Positions 22,101 to 35,009 of a stretch of 64,000 nt of DNA are shown piece after piece. A program made the position numbers and the translations under genes. The stretch comes from Haliotis asinina (taxonomy: Eukaryota > Mollusca > Gastropoda > Lepetellida > Haliotidae), in contig NC_090291.1 in assembly GCF_037392515.1 (NCBI RefSeq), positions 27,514,001 to 27,578,000 of the forward strand. Reading direction: 5' to 3'. Position 1 is the stretch's first letter. The number at the start of each line of letters is the position of its first letter. The notes beneath the pieces were generated by a model. That model searched no databases and was not told where the DNA came from. It saw only the letters and a list, made by a program, of their open reading frames with translations.

Positions 22101-25100
22101 ACAAAAACTCAATGAATGCTCTGTACTCTGCTTAACAATTTCTACCCTTTCAATAGAGGTAAATGTGATTAGATGTCGTGTTACCTGAAACTAGCGACCT
22201 GTGCATGTTAACATTACGTTTATATGAATGATATGAACCATTATTCAGTATCACACACTTATTTTATCATTCACTTATCAAATTGCTGTTTTTTAGGCTC
22301 AGAACCATTTCCTCAAAAAGCTTAGCTTTCTGAATCTGGATGAATGTGTGGAAATTCTAATCATGTTAGCAATAAGACCGCTTTGTACAAACTTAAAGGA
22401 TAATCTTTGATTTCACTCTCAGGTTGCTAGAATTCTCCGCTCTCCGTGTGTGATGTTCACAGGGAAGATGATCTCACATGCCCTGTTTCTCATGTTTATC
22501 CTCGTCGCTTCACTGGAGCATCCATCTAATCGAAAGTTGACTTCATATGACTTCTTAAACAGCACCAGCTACCTTCATCTCAGCAACAACTGCACGGGTC
22601 AGACGATTTGTGACTTTGCCGTGCGCTCGTCCGAGTTTGAGGTCACCACAATACTCATCGGGCTCTGGTCTGCTGGTAATCATTGTGTAAACAGTAAACA
22701 GGCCTGTGGAGATCCTGATTAGAACTGATCTTCAGTAACCTATGCTTGACGTATGAGGCAACTAACGGGATCGGGGGATCAGACTCGCTGATTTGGTTGA
22801 CACATGTCATCCCATTCCAATTGCGTAGATCGATGCTCATGCTATTGATCACTGGGTTGTTTGGTTACTCGATTATTTACATATCTGAAATATTACTGAG
22901 TGTAACACTAAACACTGAGTGTTTAAAAATAAACCCACTTAATCACTCACCTACATAAATAGGCACCAATGACTCGACTGAAAATATTAGGGAGCAGGTG
23001 AGTACCATACCTAACCGGCATACATTATATTTCCATTTGGTTTTGTCTGCAAATCAAGCAAATCAAAGTGTAGTGGTAATACCTACTTCATGCAGGATAA
23101 TCTAACATAAATTTTACGTTATGTTATGATTGGGTCGAATCTCGTCCGGAATTTGAACCGACACTATCAGAGTGTGACAACTAATCTTTAGTACACAAAG
23201 TCTGCACCCAACCCTACTCAGCCACTGACTATCGAGCCCAGTTCTCCCTGAGTGATTAACCGGATCCTCCTCAATTTTTGTTATGAAGATTCAGTGGCTG
23301 GGTGATTCGGATCGCACACCTTGAGTCTCGAGTAGTGTCTCAAAGTAATGTTTACGGCCAGAGCATAAATAAAAAACAAGTGCCCTAACTGTGGTCCAGT
23401 ACTATAACTGACACACGAAGGAGAAGGGTATGTTTAAAAGTTACATTTACGAATCACGTTGATGGTATTTGTAGGACGCGAGTGTTCGAGAGAAGTATTT
23501 TCTTCTCGTTGGCAATACGTCATGAGTTATAATGCAATTTAATCAATCTCCCGACAACACAGGGTATTGATCTATGTAATATTTAAAACGATTTCAAATT
23601 TAGTTTATCATGACCATAGTTACAGGTAATGTAACTTATAAAAATGAGATTTGTCTTTCTTTGTTTTCCAATTTTTTCAGAAGTGAATATTATAAAACCA
23701 AAGCAATAGCTTACATATGTTTGTCCGCTATTCTGCACTTTGAGACACTAATACTACCCGTACGCGTGTCTGTCTGTCTTAGGCTTGTTTTGTCAAGAGG
23801 TTCAGGAGTTCTACAAGGGTGGTGTGTCCGGCTACTTCGATTCCATCTTCAACTACATGGACACCGCCGTGATTGTTCTCTACCTCGCCTGGGCCAGCAT
23901 CAAACTGGTGACAGTCCATAAGGTGAGCTTCAGAACAATGCATTTCTGTGTTAATAATTATCGGTTCATTTTTAAGTATTGAAGCATCTTCACACTCATG
24001 TGGCTGTAACGAAGGTGCAGAACAATACGTGTTTGTGCGAGTGGAGTTGAATACGTTCTGCAACTTGGGCATACGAACAATACGAACTTGAGGCAGCTGT
24101 GACACTAGCCATAACATCAGGCTGATGTTAAGTGTCGTAACATGTTCCAGTCCCAACAAATAAGTTAGATAAGATGGATTCAATGACATAGGGGGGTGGG
24201 CTGGGAGGGAAGGGGTGAGGGGTGGGGGTAGTGTCACAATCATACAATCATGGATTCTCTCAAACATGAACAAAGCGCTGTAATATTTAAATTTCCATAC
24301 CAAGGAGGGATGCAAAGCAAAAGAAATTCGTGGCCGCATGGGTAAAGTGTAGGACAAATGGAATTAATGTATTATAGCGAAAGGGAATAATATTGGAAAC
24401 TAAAAGCGCAAACCTTTTTTCTGTGACTTAGCACTATATTACGGAAGCGCTGAAGGGACATGGGTATGAGAATTTTTTTAATATATATTTCGTGCGCACG
24501 ATATAATATAGCGTGCGCACGATATACCAAAGCGTGCGCACGATATGATAAAGCGTGCGCACGATATAATAAAGCGTGCGCACTATATAACATAGCGTGC
24601 GCACAAAATGAAAGGAGACACGTATTTTTAAATATTAAATCGTGCGCACGAGGTACTATAGCGTGCGCACGGTATAGTATAGTGTGCGCACGATTTAACA
24701 AAACGTGCGCACGATTTAACAAAGCGTGCGCACGATTTTACATAGCGTGCGCACGATATGATATAGTGTGCGCACGTTTTGTTAAATCGTGCGCACACTA
24801 TACTATACCGTGCGCACGCTATAGTATCTCGTGCGCTCGATTTAACATTTAAAAATACGTGTCTCCTTTCATTTTGTGCGCACGCTATGTTATATAGTGC
24901 GCACGCTTTATTATATCGTGCGCACGCTATATTATATCGTGCGCACGTTTTCGTATATCGTGCGCACGCTATATTATATCGTGCGCACATTTTAGTATCT
25001 CGTGCGCACGAAATATATATTAAAAAAATTCTCATACTCATGTCCCTTCAGCGCTTCCGTACTATATTATAGTAATGATCAAAAGTTTTAGATATCAAAC

Positions 25101-28100
25101 ATATTATATTGACAGTCAGCTACATAAAAAGTATAGCTCTCCTTATCCGACGTTTCTGTTGCTACGGTTTATGTCTCATGCAAGACCACCTCTATACACT
25201 TTCATTGTCATACTACCAACTCATACTCAACGGATCTACACACAAATACTTGTTGACACATTGATGATAAAATGTGGAGGTAGCGCCTAAGCATTAATAA
25301 ATGCATGTATCAGTATGCATGTTTATAACCTGTTTCAGTCAATCCTCAATGATTCTTTTTTGTGATTATGAAAAATAATGTAGATACAGGATATTCTGCA
25401 AGTATGAATTGTGCCCAGGTGAAGGTTTCTCTGGAGTATTTCTCCCACGATATCTCCTGGCATTCCCTCGCTGAACAACAAGAGGAGGCACAGCGTCATC
25501 TCTACTGGTTAATAGCGGGTAGGTCGGCAGACCTCTACTGTTCATAGCGGGTAGGTTAATAGATTTTTTCTGTTAATAGCAGGTAGGTGAGCAATAATTC
25601 TTTTCTTTTGAGAACGAACGGCTGGCAGCTTTGTTATTGGTAAATCTGTACTGTTGATAGTGAATAGGTCAACAGATCTCTACTATTGACAACAAGTAGA
25701 TCGAGAGACCTCTACTGTTGATAGTGAGTAGGCCGATAGACATCTACTGTTGAAAGCGGGTAGCACCATAGATCTCTACTGTTGATAGTCGGTAGGTTGA
25801 TGGATCGGGACGGTTGGGACATCTCCATTGGCTTAGTGGGTGGAGAGAGCTCTATTGGTTGATAGGGGTATATTTGGAGATGGCCATTTGTAAAGGCTCT
25901 CGGAATCTCGATACGGACAGAGGATATTATTACTACAGGTGATCTGTGTTGATAACAGATTATGTCTGGTGGTGTATCCCGTTTTCATTTTCCTGTTACA
26001 GTGTGGACAAACCTCCCCAGACAGGTTTTAGGGATCTTCCAGTGCAACCTGTCAGAGTTTAGATATTAAATTCAAGATCATATGTTCATAAATAAATTGG
26101 GACTAGTCCCATCACTTTATTATTGGTTTTAATCAAGTCCTGTACTCCAGTGAGACTGTGTGACATGATGTATATAACTGAGGTGAGTGTTCAAATAACG
26201 GAACACATACACAGAATAAAGTTTTAGTAACTACTTACAAGCTGCTCAATCGAGCGTGTGCTTAGAAGTGCTTGAAGGTGATCTGCATATTCTGACATTT
26301 CAGATCGGTACTACTGGGATAGTTACGACCCGGAGAATGTGATGGAGGCTGTGTTTGCTATAGCTAATATAATCAGCTTCACAAGAATCAGCTACATCTT
26401 CCCAGCCGATGAGCTTCTGGGTCCTCTTCAGATCTCTCTGTCTCGGATGGCCACGGTTTGTATTGTACTGATCAACTAACCCAAAATATATGTTTTTTTT
26501 CTTTATATTGCAACGTGGCACAAGTGCTGTGAACATATATGAGTAGATGAAGTGAAGACATCGTTATCGGGACTTGGGTGATCGGAGCGGAAACTGTTAA
26601 AAATAACGAACTTCCGAATTTTGGAATGTTAAAACTACGATGTTCATCATATTATAAAGATGGTTTCAAGACACCTATCCACACAAAAGGGGTTATGATT
26701 AACAGGTTGAACGATATCGTTTTGCTTAAGAAATCTATGTGGACACTTTTCCTTGAAGGAGATCAGATTCTGATCCCATATTAGTTTTACGAAACACTAA
26801 ACTTTCCTGTGTAGGGAAACCTTCCGCCTTTTGTCTCTGAGTCATCTATATAGACATTGCCTTAACTGCTCTTTTTTGGAATTGATGGTGTTATGCTGGA
26901 AAATAGAAAAAAATGTGATAATTAATAGGTGTTTACATCTGAAGTTCCTCCATTTGTTCTGCAGGATATTATGAAGTTCATGGTTATATTTATGGTGTTG
27001 TTCATGGCCTTTTATGTGGGCCTCCACAACCTGTACTGGTACTACCCACCTTCAACACGCATTGCTTGGGAACTCACCCAACACAACATTACAACGAAGG
27101 CCGAGAAACACTTTGGCTTGTAAGTATACGTCAGCAGACAGGGCTTGGTTGAACAGCTGGGTCTAGATTATCGAAGCAGTCTTAGCTCTAAGTTAGTCGT
27201 AACCGCCATACATTAAGTCACGACTATTTAAGCGCTAAGGGAGCTTCGAAAATCTTGGCCCACTAGCTGATATCCAGGATACCAGCTTCAATACTTCAGA
27301 GGTGTTCAGTACCGTAATATTCCATCAAGGTCACGTACGTTTCAAACCAGAGAATCATTCATGTAAACTATTGGTCAAAAACAACGTATACAGTGTGTTT
27401 GACCAAACTTGAAAAGACAAGAAAAGCATATGAAATGACCATAAATTTCAATAGAGTGTTCAGTCCTACAGCAAATATACACAATTTCCTTTCATACAAG
27501 GTCGAAAGTGCCGTTTGACAGACACTGAAAGACACGTGGTATCATAGTCTGAACTTTTACACAAATCAACGATTTTTCTGCAAAATGCCATCAAATACTG
27601 AATCAATAGTGAGTATGGTCACCATTATCTTGCCACATCCCCTAGACGCATTGATGGTCTGAAACGACGAATGGGTAGATAGGCGTGAATCATGGCCATT
27701 CATGAAGGAGACATTGTTCCAGTTGTTGAACGGTGAAAGGTGGTGCTGATTGGATTCATGTCAGTAGAAAATGCTTGCCACGACAAAACAAGGATGTTAG
27801 CAATTTTCAGAAAGTCGTTTGCTGAGTCCTGCCTACTGAAGACTTATTGTGCGGGTAGTTATTGCCATGTGGTTGTTGGTGGATAAATGGCAACACAACT
27901 GGAAGCAAAACTTCATCTCTGTCTGAGCATTCAAGTTGCAATGACTAGTCACAAATCACGTTTGGAGATCGCCTCAAATCCCTGTCCATACCATCGAGCT
28001 GTCGGTTCCAAACGGATGGATTTACTGAAAGCAATTCGGCGGTAAATGTTCACTTGGCCATCATTACTGTGAAGCAAAACCTACTCTCGTCAGTGAACAT

Positions 28101-31100
28101 AACTTGTCGCCAATCACACATCTGTCAACGTCGTAGAGGATATCGATTTCGAAGAGTCAGATGCACTCCACGGTACAATAAACGCTCAAAGACACGTTAC
28201 CCTCCTTCTTCCTAAACGACGGAGTACCTATCTCCAGCTGGCGTTGTGATGCGTGGATGCCCACTTCTTGGTCTCCAGTCAGTCTCTAAGGCAGAATAAA
28301 TCCTATAGTGGAAAGCACTTAGTTTGCAGGCAAGAAAGATAATTTCAGGTGTTCCTATACACTTTTAAAGAGTATCAAAGAGACGTTTCACTTGTATTAA
28401 CGAATGCCAATCAGCAGAAAATGGTTGAGAAGACTGATCTCATACGAATGGTTCTTTTACAATTTGACACACTCTACAACAGTTTTCGTTTGCTTTTGTT
28501 TTAAGAGTGAAAATAATGACTTGAAATGGTTTCACAAAGCAGACTTATATTTCAACCCTTCCTTTGGACATCTATAGCACTGTCATTGGCTATTTCGGCA
28601 TGACTGTTCTGAAAAGGATGCATTTCAACTAAATATGAATGTATTTGAGACAAGCTTTCTTGTGAAGCTTTCTTGTAAACTTTCTTGTTAAGTTACGCTT
28701 TCTCGTAAACTATGACACCGTGACATATCTTTGATAGTTTTTAAGTCATTCGTAAAGGCAGGAGGGTAACGTTTCGTTTGGTGTTTAATGTACTCGAATA
28801 CGGTGTTCTTTTGGTCGCTGATACGTTGTCCTAGTGACGTCAATGTCGTTTACGTCGCCGTTACAAAACGATCTCTCAGATGAGTTGTCCGGATGTGGCG
28901 ATCATCACAGGGCGTTGTCACACATGGTCAAGCACCCTCGTAAGCTTGATTGACGTATTGCCGATTGCTTTTAGTCTGATAATAGTTGCTGTTGAGCGGC
29001 CGAGGCTTCAGACAATGACACCATGGTTAGCTCCATGCTGGGCTCTCTCTTTCGATCTGCCTCAAACGTGGTTCATTTTACTACTGTGCTGCTCACGTGT
29101 CGCGTAGGCTGTTTAATACAGTCAGTATGGACGTGCACGAACGGCCTTTAGGTGTGTGACATGGCAAAGAGTAGTTGTATCACTTCATTTCCATTTATGT
29201 AATTTTTTATATATTGCGGTGTATAGTAATTTTTTTTAGCACAAGCTTTGTTTGGGAAGTTTTAGTGAAATGTCCGACGCCGTTAAAGTATTTAGTACGT
29301 TATACATTTCCTTATTGTAACCAAATATTCAGTTGCTATTATTTTGAGTAATTATGTTGAGTGACCGTTCGTGGTGTATGTCAAGGGGGGTGATGATGAT
29401 TTGTATGGGTAAGCATGTACAGTGTGAATGACCCCTCCTAAAAATTATGGTCAAAGTAATTGACCCCCACCCTCTCCCTTGCATGTCATGTATACATTCA
29501 ATGAGCCCTCCTCCCTATTTCTAAGCATAATGTTTAATATGTATTTCTTACGTACAAAAAAAAACAAAACAAAGGGGAAAACATCAGCATCCCCTAGCCT
29601 CAACATGAACCTTTATTATGCGAATTTGTGTAAATGTAATTTGATTTCATTTACAGACATAATCAAACTTTCATGACGGTCTTTTGGGCGACACTCGGAC
29701 AGTCGGACAGTACGGCAGTTGAACTTGGTGAATTCGAAAATGTTTTCACTCAAAACGTAGGTTACTGGATATTCGGGGCCTACAACATCGCTATCGTCAT
29801 CGTCCTCCTCAACATGCTCATTGCCATGATGACGCGATCCTTTGACACTATCCAGGTGAGTTGGTGGACATAGGAGTATTCCTGCAAACTTATGGCGGTC
29901 CGTAGATATTCTATGTGGACTGGCCGGTGAAATGCATGACAGCATGAACATCGATCTATACCACTGGGATACGATGACATGCGTCAGTCAGATACCCGGT
30001 CCCGTTAGTTGCTTATATCAGTGTGTGCTGCCGAAGTCAGATGCTAACCCCGATTTGTCTTTTAGGTAAGTATTATCATTCGCCCACATATATATAATAA
30101 TGAAATTACGATGTCACATAAGAAATGGGGCGGTAGGGGTAGGCTAGCTGATGAAACGTCCGCTCGTCTATTCCCCCCATGGGTCAAGTCAAAACAGACT
30201 CGTTTTCCGTCCTATTTCGCAACATAGAGCTATAACCAGTCCAGAGTTTTTAGACCAACACGTCGTACAGCGTACTTTGTCGTGCAGCGAACTCTGACAG
30301 AAGGAACCCGAGGTGTGTTCAGAAGCGCGAACGAACGCGAAGGCCCGCGATCCATGCCCACAGCTGCCTCTCCAAGTGAACCAAAATGACGTCCTTACAT
30401 AATCAGGCTCCCCTAAGTAATTGAATGAATTACGGCAAATTTGAAGGAATTGCATCTCAAATGTAAACAAAAGCAGCCCACTCACGAAACAATTGAGATA
30501 TCGGTAGTTTAGCGGTAATAACATAAACACAACGCCCCTATCAGAAACAATGTCGGTAATACTTGAAACACGTTCGGCCATCTTCGAAGAAAGATCGTCG
30601 CTGGAAAAGAGCGTCATGAGTGCCCGGAGACTTCCGATGTTCATACGTAAACAACCTCCAGAGGCATGACTTATGACGATCTTTTCCTAAAAGAATAATC
30701 TATAGCTCTGACAACACATCATACCTCAACGCATTCAACACGGGTGGTCAAAGATGGATAATTATGAAAACAGTAGAAACTAAAAACAAAACTAACCGAG
30801 ACAGGTGCGCCTTCCAGTGACACCATGTTATGATGTGTGAGTTTCAGGACTCACGGAAATCACGGAACGGAACCGAGAAATTTCCGAAGATGGCCGAGCA
30901 TGTTTCAAGTATTACCGCCACTGCTTCCGACAGGGGCGTTGTGTTTATGTTCATACCCTTAAACTACCGATATCGCTGCAATTGCTTCGCCAGTGGATTG
31001 CGTTTGTTTACATTTGAAATGCAATTCCTTCAAATTCATTCAATTATTTAAGGGAGCCTGATAATGTCATTCGAAAAAACGGGGTTTAACTAAACTCACT

Positions 31101-34100
31101 CACTCACATAAGACAGATAAGACGAGACGATACACTACTAGCCATGTCTGTGGAGTTGTGACGTAGTGTCCCTAGTATTAGAGGCCTTATGACTTGAACA
31201 CAAACTGTAAAGTGTTATACTAGTGTTAGGTATGAAAAGTTACAGAAAAACTAATAATTTTACTTACGCAAAGTAGGAATGACATTAAGAGCTTTCGTGG
31301 AGATTCGTGTCAGTCTTTAGACTCATTAACTACCCCCAAAACCACATGGAACTCGGTATCAATAAATGTCGAAACAGAGATTTGACAGTACTTCTGTAGT
31401 CATGATTATATAATGCGTATCATAAGATCCCATTTAACATGATGTGTGAGAGATGTTTCAGTGAAGTTCATGAACATTTTCAAATGCATTGGGGGTTCTC
31501 GAGGACAAATCCTAATCAAATTGCCAAATATCAAAAGCAAAGGGTTGATTTTCCCGGGAAACATCTAAAGTACTCATGATAACTCAACATGTCCTTATGT
31601 GTAAAGTACGGATAGGTTTTCTTTGCAGTGATACACATCAAAGGCCCGTTTGTCACGTGTTGACAAATTCATCAAAGCTTATAAAAGTGCCTGTTACTGT
31701 AGCCTCACCATTGTATATATTTTACTGCCGCGCGGTGTACTAGCGTGCTGTAAGCGACAGTCCATATACTGAATGAAGCGGACCCATAGGGGACCGAAGT
31801 GGTAATGCATGGAGTCAGCAGCAGAACGGAAAACAAACGAAACAGATTATACCGAGCGTATGTAAAGCGTCTACAAAGTGTGTTTGTTTCAAGTCAGTTA
31901 AGAATTGTTTATTGCTATCAGGTAACAGATGTTATAATACTTTCATAAGCATCAACGAAATTAAATTAAAGTAAACCGAGACTATTTTTATGCAAATGAC
32001 GAGTGAAAGAGATGTTATCAAATTTTCATTATGGATCTCGTTTTGTGAGTAAATTAAATTAATGTGTTGTTGGGTTTTATGTATAAAACTAAATGAATTT
32101 AAAGAGGACTGACCCAAGAAATGAACTTGCCATGGTGTGGTCCCAACCACATTTTACATCTACATCTTCCAAGTTAAGATACCCATGTATGGTCTGTCAT
32201 TGTTATTTTTTTCAATTCTTAAACGTTTGAAAGTAACTTTAAAACCATGAACATTTATATTTTGAGTGCTCAATGTTACTACAGTTAATAAAATATCACT
32301 GATTGCAGATATTTGCCATTGAAAACTAGACAGCATCAGCAGTGATAGTTTTGCTTCTTTGCTGCTAGGTTACAATGCCCTTAAATATGGCACACTTTAG
32401 CAGCATAAGCTTATATTTCTCACTCTCTATGTCTCTGTAGGAGTGTAATAATGTATACATATGAGCATTAATTAAGCACCACCAAAACTAATTGTCGATT
32501 GTAACAAAAAGGGACCAAAACAGAGACGTCAACCAGTTATATCTAATGCACATGCAACTGGCATGAAATTCACGTCCTGACTCAAATGCATACTTTTCAT
32601 GCTTAAGTTTTCTGTCGTGGTACAAGCGAGGGGGTAAAAGGTGAAGTGAAGTATACTCAATACTTTCTTATCGACGCATCAATTAGTGAACAGTGCTGAA
32701 ATTGAACTTTTTGGACATGACGAGGCGTAGGCTTTCTGAAAATACCAGATTGCAGATTTTTGGTATACATGAAGCTGGTTTGTCCTGTCGTTGCACTGGG
32801 TCCAGATTGAATATCAATCACACTGTCATTAGTCGCCTTATAAGGAAACATGCGACCACTGGTTACACCAAGGATCGTCCACGATCAGGAAGGCCGAGGA
32901 AGACAACTCCTGTGATAACTGTGCCCTAGTTCGCCTAGTGAGACGCAGGCCCATGACCAATGTCTAAGATCCCAGAGAACAATGGAGAGTGGGTGTTCGT
33001 CCCTCAACCAGCACCATCCGAAGGATGCTCACGTCCGCTGGACTCCGTGCAAGTCGTCCAATTAGACGTCCCTTACTCACTGATAGACACAAGGTTCAAC
33101 GTTTGGCGTGGTGTAATCACCGGCAAATCTGAGGACATGGCGCAGGATCCACTGGTCCGATGAAAGCCGTTTTCTTCTTCGCGTTACCGATGGCCTTTGG
33201 CGAGTTGGGAGGAGTAATGGGGCTTATCAACAGCAGATGATCCATCCAGCTGAACCCTTTGGCGCTGCCTCTGTGATGGTGTGTGGGTGTATCTCCTATG
33301 ACTGTAAGCTGAATCTTATCACAATTCAATGGACACTCAATGGTCAGAGATCCATCCAGCTGAACCCTTTGGCGCTGCCTCTGTGATGGTGTGTGGGTGT
33401 ATCTCCTATGACTGTAAGCTGAATCTTATCACAATTCAATGGACACTCAATGGTCAGAGATACCAACAGGAAGTACTGGAAGCTGCTGTTGTCTCGGATT
33501 TTGATAACCACCCTCTCGCCATTCGGCCAGTATTTATGAACGGTAACGCTAGGCCCGATCGTTCCAGAGCTGTTTTCGCATACCTGCTGAACAATGCAGT
33601 TGACAGATTACCTTGGCCTGCGAGAAGCCCTGATCTCCACCCAGTTAAGCATTTATGGGACCATCTGGGGCGTCAAGTTCAAGTAAGGGATCCACCTGTT
33701 CAAAACCTACAGGAATTAGCCCAGGCTCTTCTTCAGGAATGGCAGAGGATTCCAATGATGCGCATTCGGTGTTTGATTTCCAGCATGAGGACTAGGGTTG
33801 CCGCAGTTATCCGGGCCCGGGGAGGATACACCAAACACTGATGTCACCATTACAGTTGGCTTGATTGAACAGTGAACGTTGTTTGAGACCTTGGTGTACG
33901 TTGGTCTGAGTGACCATAGTTTTGGATGATTGTTGATGACGTTTTTGGTACCCCATATGATCGTCAATAAATTACAACCGAAAGTAGCAGCAGTGTTGGT
34001 AGTTGAAAGATTGACACTTTAGATGGTTCATTAAACGGCATCTTAACCATGTGTTTGGTTTCCATATCATGAATGACCAGGGTTGTGTTTAACACAATCT

Positions 34101-34977
34101 TATAGCATGAAAATGGGTGGTGCTTAATTAATGCTCATGTGTAGTTTGGAGCAGTCCTTTTCATATCTTGGGGTCGAATCTGACATTTTGAACGATAGGA
34201 CGATTCAGCATTAAATATGAATGAGAAGAGTGAACTAATGTTGTGGCGATTTCTTACTAGCCAAATGAAGGAAACCCCCTGTTGGCTGTAATATTCTACA
34301 TGAAAAAAGAAAAGCTCACATAAGCATGATGGCCAAGTCAGTTTCTCTAATCAGAGATTCATGATGGCACATCAATTTCGTCATGTTTGTTAAAATGGTT
34401 TCGTAGAGAACGTTATCAGTGTACATGTCATAAGCAGCTTGGTTTGGAACTAAAGTGCTAAAGTAGATGTCTTTAGAAGATAACACTTTAAAGCGTTGCC
34501 TGGGTGGATGGATTTTTAGAATACGTAGGCCATGGACTAATACAAATTTAACATTGCATTCTTTAACAATACCAATTTATGTAAGAACCTGTTTGTGTAT
34601 GTTTCCCCCAATCTGAATCGATTATCCATTAAATGAGTAATGCATGTAAGAATATTGGGTGGTTTTGTTGTCACAGTCGGAGGCTGATACGGAGTGGAAA
34701 TTCGCCCGCAGCAAACTGTACATGGAACATATAAAATCCGACAGCGCTTTGGCGATCCCGTTTAATCTTGTCCCTTCGCCAAAGACCTTGCTTCATGTGA
34801 GCCGTCGCATCCGGGACTGTTTCATCCACAAGGACGACCCTGAACCAAAGTACCAGGGGCGAGTCAGGGATGCTGAGATGTTCCAGAATGTTGCAGCTTT
34901 ACCGGTACAAACCATCACCATCATCATCATCATCATCATCATCATCACCACCATCATCACCACCACCTTCATCATCA

Positions 34978-35009
<32 letters not shown>

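Noticed and set aside
24460-25072. Open frames of about 100-140 codons with CARYNIACARY-type repeats on both strands
   Set aside because: They arise from the 21-bp palindromic box array of the fold-back element; the mirrored text on both strands shows it is DNA structure and not protein.
33329-33841. 170-codon frame as a host gene
   Set aside because: It is the C-terminal part of the Tc1 transposase, with DDE residues replaced.
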